Assembly: GCF_963360655.1 (NCBI RefSeq)
Contig: NZ_OY725717.1
Span: 124,001-188,000, forward strand
Direction of reading: 5' to 3'
Length of the DNA: 64,000 nt
Source: Collinsella aerofaciens
GTDB taxonomy: Bacteria > Actinomycetota > Coriobacteriia > Coriobacteriales > Coriobacteriaceae
The position numbers were made by a program, and so were the translations under genes. Of this stretch, positions 9,377-17,431 are shown piece after piece (the stretch's first letter is position 1; each line of letters starts with the position of its first letter). A model generated the notes under the pieces. The model searched no databases, was not told the origin of the DNA, and saw nothing but the letters and a program-made list of their open reading frames with translations.

Positions 9377-11446
9377 CTATCGAACCGAAGAATCGCCCGA
9401 GGCCGAAGAGGTATCGGGCTCGTCATAAATCACGCCGAGCACGTCGCGCACGACATGCATCGCGGTATCTGAGCCGCCGCCGCCCTGCTCCAGGACAGTA
9501 GCGATGACATACTTGGGGTCATCGGCCGGCGCATAGGCGCAGAACCACGCGTATTCGTCCTCGCCACTTTTCTCGCCCGTGCCCGACTTGCCGTATACCT
9601 GCGGCGTCAGGGTGCCAAAGTGCGCCGCCAGGGACGTCGATGCCGTGTAAATCACGTCGTGCATACCGTTGCGAACAAGAGCCAAATCCGAATCGCTGTT
9701 GATCTTGGCCTCCAGGCGCTTCTTCTTGCCCTTGCCGTTGTACTTATAGGCATCGCCGTCGCCATCGCGCGACACGGCAGACAAAAACACGTGAGGCACG
9801 TACTGTTTGCCGCCGTTGGCAAGACCCATATAGGCGCACGCCATCTGCAGGGGCGTCACCAGGATATCGCCCTGGCCGATGGCGATGTTGGTCATATCGC
9901 CGGCATTCCACTTGCGGTCCTCGGCAGAGGCGTCGGTGAAGTACGACTCTTTCCACTCGGCATCGGGAATACGGCCCGCGCCCTCACTCGGCAGATCGAT
10001 ACCGCAGGTCTTGCCTAGGCCCCAGCGACGAAAGACCTCCTGCAAGCCCTCGGGATGTTGCTCGTCATAAAAGAACGCCTTGCCCATGTCGTAGAAGACA
10101 GGGTCGCACGAGTTGGCGATACCCGACTGCAGCGTCATGGTGCCGTGGCCGGAATGCAACCAGCAGTACTTGCCCCACGACTTGCCCAGACCCGTCCAAT
10201 AGCCCGTGCAGTTGGTCGTCTGCCCCGACGTGTAGGTTCCAAACTCAAGACCGGCCAGTGCCGAGAGCGGCTTGATGGTCGAGGCCGACATGTACTGTCC
10301 GCTAATGGCGCGGTTGAGCAGCGGGTGCGAACCCTTGTCATCATTGAGCTCGGTCCACACGTCATTTGAGACGCCGCCGATAAAGACAGACGGATCGAAC
10401 TTGGGCTGGCTCGCCATGCCCAGGATCTCGCCATTGTTGGGATCGAGACACACCACAGCGCCGTTGCCGGCATTGCTGTAGCCAGTGGTCTTGGCAAGCT
10501 CGATAGCGCTCGCCAGCGCCGTCTCGCAGGCCTGCTGGATCTTAAGGTCGAGCGTGAGCTTAATGTCGGAGCCGGCCTTCGCAGGCACGGCACCGGCCTG
10601 ACCGGTCACATTGCCCGAGGCATCGACCTTGACGGTCTGCTCGCCACGAATACCCTGCAGCAGGTTTTCGTAGTAGCTCTCAACGCCCGCCTGGCCCACG
10701 ATATCGCCCGACTGGTACGTAATCTTGCCAGCAGAAGCATCATCATCGCCAGAGGTTTTCTTATTCTGGGCCTCGAGCTGCTCGGAGGTAATGGTGCCGG
10801 TATAGCCCAAGATATGGCATGCCGTCTCGCCATATGGATACTGGCGCTCGGTACGCTCGGCAATCTTGACGCCCGGGAACTCGCCGGCATGCTCCTGAAT
10901 ATAGGCAACCGTGGAGCGACGGACGTCCGTCGCGATGGTATGCAGGCTCTGAGCGCCCTCTGTATTGTCCTGAATATTGCGAAGGACCGCCACGTAAGGC
11001 ATTCCAAGCACGTTGGCAAGATGGCGAACCAGAACCTCATCCTCGGCAAGGTCGCGGTAGGCCACGACAGCAAGTGAGGGACGGTTCTGGACAAGCGCCA
11101 CGCCATTGCGGTCGAGGATGCGGCCGCGCACAGCGGGAGTGGTAACGGTGCGAGTCTGATTGCTATTAGCCTGCTTCTCGTAATAGTCCGACGAGACCAT
11201 CTGCATGCCCCACAGCTTGACGGCGAGCGCCGCAAACATCGCGCCCACACCCGTGGTGAGGATGGAAAAGCGGCCCTTAAAGGCGGTCGCCGCGGTATTG
11301 CCCTCGCCCTCGGTGGCGCGCGGGGCCGTTCCATGCTGCGTATCGTAGGTAAAACGGGAATCGCCACGACGCATGATGACCAGCGCGACCACGATGGCCA
11401 CAACCAGCACGATACCGGCGATAATAACCGTCAACTGGGAAGACAT
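9377..11446 (-). CDS. mrdA: Penicillin-binding protein 2 (elongasome transpeptidase)
   Basis: This class B PBP cross-links peptidoglycan in the elongasome. The 689-residue protein has the dimerisation domain (about 100-300, RGRILDRNGVALVQNRPS) and the transpeptidase domain. The catalytic motifs are SxxK in SASTIKPL (about 390), SCD in ANSCDPVFYDMG (about 445) and KSGT in YGKSGTGEKSG (about 620). It has two hydrophobic segments, at about 5-27 and 62-82, where most family members have a single anchor; the linker between them is polar. A GGGGAGG site precedes the ATG. It is encoded between mreD and rodA. Confidence 0.93.
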   Translation of the reverse strand: MSSQLTVIIAGIVLVVAIVVALVIMRRGDSRFTYDTQHGTAPRATEGEGNTAATAFKGRFSILTTGVGAMFAALAVKLWGMQMVSSDYYEKQANSNQTRTVTTPAVRGRILDRNGVALVQNRPSLAVVAYRDLAEDEVLVRHLANVLGMPYVAVLRNIQDNTEGAQSLHTIATDVRRSTVAYIQEHAGEFPGVKIAERTERQYPYGETACHILGYTGTITSEQLEAQNKKTSGDDDASAGKITYQSGDIVGQAGVESYYENLLQGIRGEQTVKVDASGNVTGQAGAVPAKAGSDIKLTLDLKIQQACETALASAIELAKTTGYSNAGNGAVVCLDPNNGEILGMASQPKFDPSVFIGGVSNDVWTELNDDKGSHPLLNRAISGQYMSASTIKPLSALAGLEFGTYTSGQTTNCTGYWTGLGKSWGKYCWLHSGHGTMTLQSGIANSCDPVFYDMGKAFFYDEQHPEGLQEVFRRWGLGKTCGIDLPSEGAGRIPDAEWKESYFTDASAEDRKWNAGDMTNIAIGQGDILVTPLQMACAYMGLANGGKQYVPHVFLSAVSRDGDGDAYKYNGKGKKKRLEAKINSDSDLALVRNGMHDVIYTASTSLAAHFGTLTPQVYGKSGTGEKSGEDEYAWFCAYAPADDPKYVIATVLEQGGGGSDTAMHVVRDVLGVIYDEPDTSSASGDSSVR

Positions 11447-11459
11447 CTACGGGCCTCCC

Positions 11460-12032
11460 CTATTTGAGCTTGCGGGTCTTGGGCTTAAAGCGCATACCCG
11501 TCTGGCGTCCGCCACGTGCGGAGAATCCATAGCCGGACTGCGGCACGACGCCGGACATCAAAAACGGAATGGCAACCAGACCCGTCAGGATCGAGGACGG
11601 CAGCGCATGGCCGAAGATCGCCACGGCAAAGCTCGTCTCCAAACCCATAAACAGCAAGATGATGCTGTAGATCACATTAATGACCAGCGCGAAGGCGCCC
11701 ACAGTGATGCCGCGCGCACTCGGGGTACCGCCCGTCTGACCGACGGCGCTGTGCACCAGGGCAAAAGAACCCACGGTCAGTAGGAGCGACATAACGCCCA
11801 CCGGCACGGCAGCGGACAGGTCATAAAACAAGCCGCTGCAAAAACCGCACACGACGGCACGGGTCGGGTCGCCCGAGAACACGCTTAGGCACACCAGGAT
11901 AATCATGAAGTTGACGCGACCGCCCGCAATGGAGATCTGCGGTGCCAGGCCTGCCTGCAGCAGCACGCACACGATGGCGGCGATCACAAACGTGCGGGAG
12001 CTCATCCCCTGCTCGTGTAGATCCATGGACAT
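11460..12032 (-). CDS. mreD: Rod shape-determining protein MreD
   Basis: MreD is a small integral membrane protein of the elongasome. The 190-residue product has about five or six hydrophobic stretches, and ILVCLSVFSGDPTRAVVCGFCSGLFYDL fits the conserved MreD central region. A positively charged tail (KPKTRKLK) ends it. It is 8 bases after mreC and 13 before mrdA. Sequence similarity in this family is weak, so the order mreB-mreC-mreD-mrdA-rodA carries much of the evidence. Confidence 0.88.
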   Translation of the reverse strand: MSMDLHEQGMSSRTFVIAAIVCVLLQAGLAPQISIAGGRVNFMIILVCLSVFSGDPTRAVVCGFCSGLFYDLSAAVPVGVMSLLLTVGSFALVHSAVGQTGGTPSARGITVGAFALVINVIYSIILLFMGLETSFAVAIFGHALPSSILTGLVAIPFLMSGVVPQSGYGFSARGGRQTGMRFKPKTRKLK

Positions 12033-12040
12033 GCCCCCCC

Positions 12041-13039
12041 CTATTCGCTCGAGCCAGAATCGGTCGTCTCGGACGTGTCGGAACTGTCATCCGAGCTCTC
12101 GTCCTTCGTCTTGGTCGCAGCATCGCGCGACGTTCCCTGCGGCGTGCTGTTGGCCGTGCTCACGTCCTCATCCGAGGCCGACTGTTCGTCGGTCAGCGAG
12201 GTGATGACCAGCGCTTCCTCGTTGTTCTCGGCCGTGGTCTGAGCGCGCACCACAATGGTGTAGTACACGTCGTTTGCCGATTTCTCAACCGACGAGACGG
12301 TGCCAAGCGGAAGGCCCTTGGGGAACACGCCACCGATGCCAGAGGTCACGATGATATCGCCAACCTTAACATCGGAGTCGACGCTCACGTACTCAAGACG
12401 CAGCGTGCCGTCAGCCTGACCCTGCAGCATACCCTGGGCGCGCGTGTCCTGCACCATGGCGGACACGCCCGAGTTCTCGTCGCCAATCAGGCGCACGGTA
12501 GAGGTCTTGGCCGATACCTCGATAATCTGGCCGATAACACCGGCAGAACTCGTCACGGGCATGTTGATGGTAAGGCCGTCGGCAGAGCCCTTGTCGATGG
12601 TTACGGTCGAGGTCCAGGCATCGCCCGAGGCACCAACGATACGAGCTGCGGTCGATTTAAGGTTGTAGGTCGACTGCAGGCCGACCAGCCCCTCCAGGCG
12701 CTCGGCAGTCTTTTGAGCCTCAGAAAGCTCGGCGACCTTAGAGGTCAGTTCCTCGTTTTGCTTCTTAAGCTCGTCAAGCGTGTCCTGCGACGCCGTAAGG
12801 TTGGAGAACACGTTGCCAATCGCATTGAAGGGAGCCGCCACAGCCGAGCCCACAAAGCGCACCGGCGAGGTAATCGTCGTTACGCCCGAACGCACGGCAT
12901 GAATCGGTCCTGCCTCGCCCTCGCGGATGTAAAACGTGAGCAGCAACACCGAAATCAGGCTGAAAACAATCAACGGGCGCATACCCGTTGATTGTCGCTT
13001 GGTATTCAGATTTGTGGAGAAACCCGAAGATCGTGCCAA
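12041..13039 (-). CDS. mreC: Rod shape-determining protein MreC
   Basis: MreC spans the membrane once and activates the PBP2-RodA pair. The 332-residue protein has one membrane helix at about 20-40, a coiled-coil segment (about 85-115, LDELKKQNEELTSKVAEL) and a beta-rich domain to about 270 with VTIDKGSADGL, GVIGQIIEV, RLIGDENSGVSAMV and VTSGIGGVFPKGLPLG. A Ser/Thr/Asp/Glu-rich tail of about 60 residues is added and looks disordered. The start is TTG with AAGGTGG upstream. Confidence 0.93.
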   Translation of the reverse strand: MARSSGFSTNLNTKRQSTGMRPLIVFSLISVLLLTFYIREGEAGPIHAVRSGVTTITSPVRFVGSAVAAPFNAIGNVFSNLTASQDTLDELKKQNEELTSKVAELSEAQKTAERLEGLVGLQSTYNLKSTAARIVGASGDAWTSTVTIDKGSADGLTINMPVTSSAGVIGQIIEVSAKTSTVRLIGDENSGVSAMVQDTRAQGMLQGQADGTLRLEYVSVDSDVKVGDIIVTSGIGGVFPKGLPLGTVSSVEKSANDVYYTIVVRAQTTAENNEEALVITSLTDEQSASDEDVSTANSTPQGTSRDAATKTKDESSDDSSDTSETTDSGSSE

Positions 13040-13060
13040 ATGGAATCCACCTTTTGGAAA

Positions 13061-14104
13061 TTAAGCATTGGTCTGGACGAAGCCGCCATCAAACGCATTG
13101 GCCTCGAGCACGCGGGCACAGCCGTTAACGACGTTATCGAGCGCCGTGGGGCTGACGTTGACCGAAACGCCGGTCTCATCGCGCAGGCGCACGTCGAGAC
13201 CGCGCAGCAGCGCGCCGCCACCGGTCAGCAATATGCCATAGTACATAAGGTCCGAGGCAAGATCGGGCGGCGTGGCATCGAGTGCGTCCTTGACGGCCTT
13301 GGCCATCTCGTCGAGCGGCTTGTTGAGTGCGCGACGAATCTCCTCGCTCTCGATGCGTACGGTCTTGGGCAGACCGGTGATCACGTCACGGCCGTTGACC
13401 TCGACGTCGAGCTCGTCCTTGAGCGGCACGGCGGAACCGACCTTGATCTTGATGTCCTCTGCCGTACGCTCGCCGATGGCCAGGTTGTAGGCATCTCGAA
13501 CGTGCGTGAGGATAGCCTGATCGAACTCGTCGCCGGCAATGCGGATGGACTGCGACACGACAATGCCGCCCATAGCAATAACGGCAACCTCGGTGGTACC
13601 GCCGCCGATGTCGATGACCATGGAGCCGGTGGGTTCCTCGACGGGCAGATCGGCGCCGATAGCGGCAGCCATGGGCTCTTCGATCAGGTAGGCCTGGCGA
13701 GCGCCAGCCTGGATCGTGGCCTCAAATACGGCACGCTTCTCGACCGACGTGACGCCGGAGGGAACGCAGACGACAACGCGCGGACGCGGGGTCCACGGAT
13801 AGCGCTTCTCGGACGCCTTGTCGATAAAATAGCGAAGCATGGCCTCGGTAACGTCAAAGTCGGCGATAACGCCGTCCTTCAGGGGACGAACGGCCACGAT
13901 GTTGCCGGGCGTACGGCCGAGCATGCGCTTTGCCTCGATACCGACCGCCAGGATGCGCTCGTCGTTCTTGTCGATGGCGACAACAGAGGGCTCGCGGATG
14001 ACGATGCCCTTGCCGCGCACGGAGACAAGCGTATTTGCGGTGCCGAGGTCGATGGCGAGATCGCCCGCATAGCTACCGAAGAACATATCCATCAAAGAAA
14101 ACAA
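13061..14104 (-). CDS. mreB: Rod shape-determining protein MreB
   Basis: MreB is the actin-like filament that guides lateral wall synthesis. The 347-residue protein has the actin-fold phosphate loops DLAIDLGTANTLV (about 17) and DIGGGTTEVAV (about 165), plus LTGGGALLRGL near the C-terminus. The start is TTG at 14104: an AGGAG site lies 5 bases upstream, a better fit than the ATG four codons later. It heads the mreBCD-mrdA-rodA cluster. Confidence 0.96.
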   Translation of the reverse strand: MFSLMDMFFGSYAGDLAIDLGTANTLVSVRGKGIVIREPSVVAIDKNDERILAVGIEAKRMLGRTPGNIVAVRPLKDGVIADFDVTEAMLRYFIDKASEKRYPWTPRPRVVVCVPSGVTSVEKRAVFEATIQAGARQAYLIEEPMAAAIGADLPVEEPTGSMVIDIGGGTTEVAVIAMGGIVVSQSIRIAGDEFDQAILTHVRDAYNLAIGERTAEDIKIKVGSAVPLKDELDVEVNGRDVITGLPKTVRIESEEIRRALNKPLDEMAKAVKDALDATPPDLASDLMYYGILLTGGGALLRGLDVRLRDETGVSVNVSPTALDNVVNGCARVLEANAFDGGFVQTNA

Positions 14105-14164
14105 CGCAACTCCTGATGTGTTGGATGATTGCTGGAAAACTACTAGCTCATGATACTAGCGCAA

Positions 14165-14197
14165 GCCCGGCACCTCACTTGCGGTGAAGCGCCGGGC
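14165..14197 (-). terminator. Possible terminator after the TPR gene
   Basis: GCCCGGCACC and GGTG plus GCCGGGC can pair with a small AAGC bulge. On the minus strand the hairpin follows the TPR gene stop by about 20 bases and is trailed only by TTGCGCT, so the T-tract is weak. It could also be a processing site before mreB. Confidence 0.4.
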
Positions 14198-14219
14198 AAA
14201 GCTAAATCCCATAAGGTCA

Positions 14220-15524
14220 CTACTGGTTGTCAGCAGCCGAGAAATCCATATCGAGCGAGGAAACGGCCCAGCCGATATGGTTGTCAGAGCGCACGAATTT
14301 GACGGTGTACTCCTGCTCGCCGCCCTTGGACAGCGATGCCTTAACCTTGGCGGTCGTCTCGGTCATGGACTGATCCATGCCCTCGACGGACACGGTGGCG
14401 CCCTGCGGAATCGAGGAGATGATCATCGATTTGGCGTCCTCGGACAGGCTCGAGGCCAGGCAAGACTCGGCCTTTGCGGTGTCACCGTCGCCGGCAGCCT
14501 GGAACAGATCGGTGATAACCGACTCCTGCGAGGGGAAGCCAAAGCCGCGCGTGTAGGCAAAGCCCAGACCGCCCGCGGCGATCAAAATGAGCAGAAGCAG
14601 CACGATGAAGACTTTGAGACCCGTGTGGCGATGGCGACGACGGACCTTGGCCTGCTTACGATCCTGACGGTCCTGCTGGACCATCTCGGACTCGGACAGC
14701 GTAAAGAAGCCGGTGTCCGAGGGATCGGGCATAAACTGACCGGTCGCGCCCGTAGGATCGAGCGGATCGACGGCAGGAGCGTCCATCGCGGGCGCCGGAG
14801 CCGTGGCCATAGCCGTCTGGGCAGACAGCGCGGCAAGCGAATCGTGCACGCGGGCAAGCTCATCGGCCTGCTCGGAGGTGAGCTGGTAGATGCCATCGGC
14901 AGTAGCGGCGTTAAAGGCGTCGAGTGCGTCGGAGGGGCGGCCGGCGGCAGAAAGTGCCTGACCCATGCCGGCGTTGAGCGCACGCGTGTCGTCACGGGGA
15001 CCGGCAAAGTCGATAGCCGTACGGTAGGTCTCCACGGCATCCGCCGGACGGCCGAGCTTGATGAAGCAACGACCGAGCTCGCCGAGTGCGGCGGCAGGAG
15101 CCGGATTGGCGCCGTCGATGGCAGCCTGACGGAAGGCAGTACCTGCGTTGGCATAATCGCCCGACTGGAACAGCGCATTGCCCAGGCCCAGATAGGCCTT
15201 GAACGGCGTGGCATAGGAAGCATCCTGCGTAGCAGCAGAGAACGCCTGGGCGGCCGTCGTGTAGTCGCCCACGGCGGCGAGCGCCTTGCCGCGGTTGGTG
15301 AGCAGCGCGCCGCGCTTGCCGTAGGTGCCGTCGTTGAGGGCGGCAGCATAAGCCTCGGCGGCCTCGGCATACATGCCCAGGTGCATCAAGGCGTTGCCAC
15401 GAAGGTGATCGGCCTCGCCCATAATCTCATCGGGAGTTTTTGCCGCCCCAAGCATCTGGGCTGCAGCGGAAAAATCACCCGCGCGGTAAGCGGCGCGGCC
15501 CTGTTGGATCAGCTGGCTATTCAA
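14220..15524 (-). CDS. TPR-repeat protein with single membrane anchor
   Basis: The 434-residue product has an N-terminal half (about 1-210) built from tetratricopeptide repeats, seen as repeated A-Y-x-G-D and LG-x-A motifs such as AYRAGDFSAAAQML and YAEAAEAYAAAL. A Pro/Ala linker follows, then a basic stretch (RRRHRHTG), one membrane helix (about 298-318) and a C-terminal domain of about 110 residues predicted outside the cell. That domain contains ITDLFQAAGDGDTAKAESCLA and resembles DUF4878-like lumazine folds, a weak call. The start is TTG with AAGGGGA upstream. Function is unknown. Confidence 0.75.
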   Translation of the reverse strand: MNSQLIQQGRAAYRAGDFSAAAQMLGAAKTPDEIMGEADHLRGNALMHLGMYAEAAEAYAAALNDGTYGKRGALLTNRGKALAAVGDYTTAAQAFSAATQDASYATPFKAYLGLGNALFQSGDYANAGTAFRQAAIDGANPAPAAALGELGRCFIKLGRPADAVETYRTAIDFAGPRDDTRALNAGMGQALSAAGRPSDALDAFNAATADGIYQLTSEQADELARVHDSLAALSAQTAMATAPAPAMDAPAVDPLDPTGATGQFMPDPSDTGFFTLSESEMVQQDRQDRKQAKVRRRHRHTGLKVFIVLLLLILIAAGGLGFAYTRGFGFPSQESVITDLFQAAGDGDTAKAESCLASSLSEDAKSMIISSIPQGATVSVEGMDQSMTETTAKVKASLSKGGEQEYTVKFVRSDNHIGWAVSSLDMDFSAADNQ

Positions 15525-15535
15525 GGAAGTCCCCT

Positions 15536-16078
15536 TTACTCGTGAACGATCTCGACATGGACGATCTCGTCGCCGGCACGCAGCTGCGAAATCACATCGA
15601 GACCCTCGACCGTGGTACCAAAGACGGTGTAACCGGAATCGAGGTTATGCTGGGCACCCAGGCAGAAGTAGAACTGCGAACCCGCGGAATCGGGGTCCAT
15701 GGAGCGTGCCATGGCAAGGGCACCATCAACATGGCTGTTGCGCGGATTGGTGGCAAACTCGCCCTTGATGCAGTAGCCGGGACCACCGGTACCGGGCATG
15801 CCGTCGGGGCCCTCAAGGCCGGCAGCGACGTCGGCGCCGGACATATCGCGGGTATTGGGGTCGCCGCCCTGAATGACAAAGCCGGGCACATAGCGATGGA
15901 ACTTAAGGCCATCATAGAAACCCATCGTGGAAAGCTCGCAGAAGTTCGCGACATGAATGGGAGCGCCCTCGCCGTCAAACTTGACCTTGATGGTACCCTT
16001 CGACGTCTCGATAACGGCGCACTCGTCGCCGGCAAGCTGATACTCGGGCGTGTAGAGCTCTTTCTTAAAACCAAACAT
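15536..16078 (-). CDS. Cyclophilin-type peptidyl-prolyl isomerase
   Basis: Cyclophilins isomerise peptidyl-prolyl bonds. The 180-residue product is a single cyclophilin domain. It has the catalytic FHRYVPGFVIQGGDP motif (Arg at about residue 62), MARSMDPDSAGSQFYFCL, and the final VFGTTVEGLDVI. There is no signal peptide, so it is probably cytoplasmic. A clear promoter lies about 40 bases upstream. It is followed after 11 bases by the TPR gene, perhaps in the same transcript. Confidence 0.93.
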   Translation of the reverse strand: MFGFKKELYTPEYQLAGDECAVIETSKGTIKVKFDGEGAPIHVANFCELSTMGFYDGLKFHRYVPGFVIQGGDPNTRDMSGADVAAGLEGPDGMPGTGGPGYCIKGEFATNPRNSHVDGALAMARSMDPDSAGSQFYFCLGAQHNLDSGYTVFGTTVEGLDVISQLRAGDEIVHVEIVHE

Positions 16079-16117
16079 GTGGTTCCTTCCTCGTGCGTTT
16101 AAAGCATATTTGTACGA

Positions 16118-16147
16118 ATTGTAGCAATAAGCATGCGCTTACATCAA
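16118..16147 (-). promoter_or_regulatory. Promoter of the cyclophilin gene
   Basis: On the minus strand TTGATG (16142-16147) and TACAAT (16118-16123) are separated by 18 bases, ending about 40 bases before the cyclophilin ATG. Confidence 0.6.
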
Positions 16148-16179
16148 TTGCGCACGTAGGTTATGCCGACTATGGCGAA

Positions 16180-17328
16180 CTAATTTTGGGAACGCTGCTG
16201 CGGCTTCCAGGAGCCCACATTGGCGTCGTACTGGCTCAGCGCGCTGTTGCCGCCCTGTGCGATGGGCGCCAGGATCTCGCTTTGGTGGGAACTCATCGAC
16301 TCGCCATCGGGAATGGCCAGCGAGATATCCCAGCTCTGGCAGATCACGTCGACACGCTCGTACATCCACTCGGCAAGCTGCTTTAAGTGGGCGATGTCGT
16401 CCGCATAGACCGTATCGTCCTGATACTTAAGGTTGTTAAGCTCATCTTGCGTCTTTTTGATCTGGTCGCGCAGGGCGTAGGCACTCTGCGACAGCTCCTG
16501 GCGGGTGGACAGCGGCGTTCGGAGATAGCCGTTGTTAAAGGAATCGATGACCTCGCCGATCTGGTCCTCATCACCGTAGGACACGATGGTCTGATACAGA
16601 CCGTCGAGTCTAGTATAGAGCTGATCATCGGTGAGCACGGTTTCTTCCTGGACCACCTCGGCAGAATCGTCCTGCTTGGTATCGTCCTCAGTCGCCTCGC
16701 CCTTTTGGCGCGTGGGGAAGGTGGTTTGTGCAGCTTGGCCAAACTGGTCGTAGAAGCCAGGCATGACACCCATGGGATCGGTCGTCACGAACCAATAGGC
16801 ACCGCCGCAAACGACGGCAAGTACCGCGATGACGATGAGCGGCTTGGGGATATGACGCTTGTGCTTGTGATAGGCGTCCTCGTCGGGATGCACTTTGCGC
16901 TTGGGTTTTTGAGCATCGTCGTGCAGGGAAACGGGCGTGGGAATATCGACCTTGGGGATACCGAAATCCTTATCGAAAGCCGGCAGCACGCAGGTCTCGT
17001 TAGGATCGGCGGCGTCCGAAAGAACCGCGGCAGCCGAGGCGGGCGCATGAGGCACCTCGGTATCGATCTGCTCTTGCGTTAGGCGCGGAAAGCCCGCCGT
17101 GTGGCCCGCTGCCAGGTCGGATGCAGCCGCGTCCTCGGAGAGGATACCCGGAGCGGGGCGTCCGCATTTGGGACACGTACGATCGTGCGGAGAAAGACGG
17201 GCACCGCAGCCCTCGCAGAACACGAACTCGGTGTGCTCGGGGCCATCGCCCGGACCCACATAGGCGTTGCAGTAGGGGCAGAACGAGGCGCCGTCCTCGA
17301 TAGTCTTAAGGCAATGCGGGCAGATCAC
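16180..17328 (-). CDS. Zinc-ribbon membrane protein
   Basis: The product has two zinc-ribbon modules at its N-terminus (CPHCLKTIEDGASFCPYC and CEGCGARLSPHDRTCPKCG). A low-complexity linker, a basic stretch (KRKVHPDEDAYHKHKRH), one membrane helix (IVIAVLAVVCGGAYWFV) and a C-terminal domain of about 190 residues follow. The start is placed at GTG 17328, which gives the typical MICPHC beginning and has AAGAGGA just upstream; a TTG ten codons earlier is possible. The zinc ribbons would be cytoplasmic and the C-terminal domain outside. Function is unknown. Confidence 0.75.
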   Translation of the reverse strand: MICPHCLKTIEDGASFCPYCNAYVGPGDGPEHTEFVFCEGCGARLSPHDRTCPKCGRPAPGILSEDAAASDLAAGHTAGFPRLTQEQIDTEVPHAPASAAAVLSDAADPNETCVLPAFDKDFGIPKVDIPTPVSLHDDAQKPKRKVHPDEDAYHKHKRHIPKPLIVIAVLAVVCGGAYWFVTTDPMGVMPGFYDQFGQAAQTTFPTRQKGEATEDDTKQDDSAEVVQEETVLTDDQLYTRLDGLYQTIVSYGDEDQIGEVIDSFNNGYLRTPLSTRQELSQSAYALRDQIKKTQDELNNLKYQDDTVYADDIAHLKQLAEWMYERVDVICQSWDISLAIPDGESMSSHQSEILAPIAQGGNSALSQYDANVGSWKPQQRSQN

Positions 17329-17431
17329 GGCATCCTCTTTTCGAAGCAATTCAAACAATCGAGGTTAGAGCATAACATCGCCACGGCCCCACAGGAGCAA
17401 GGCACCAATTCAACATCGGCAGGGCGCGTAG

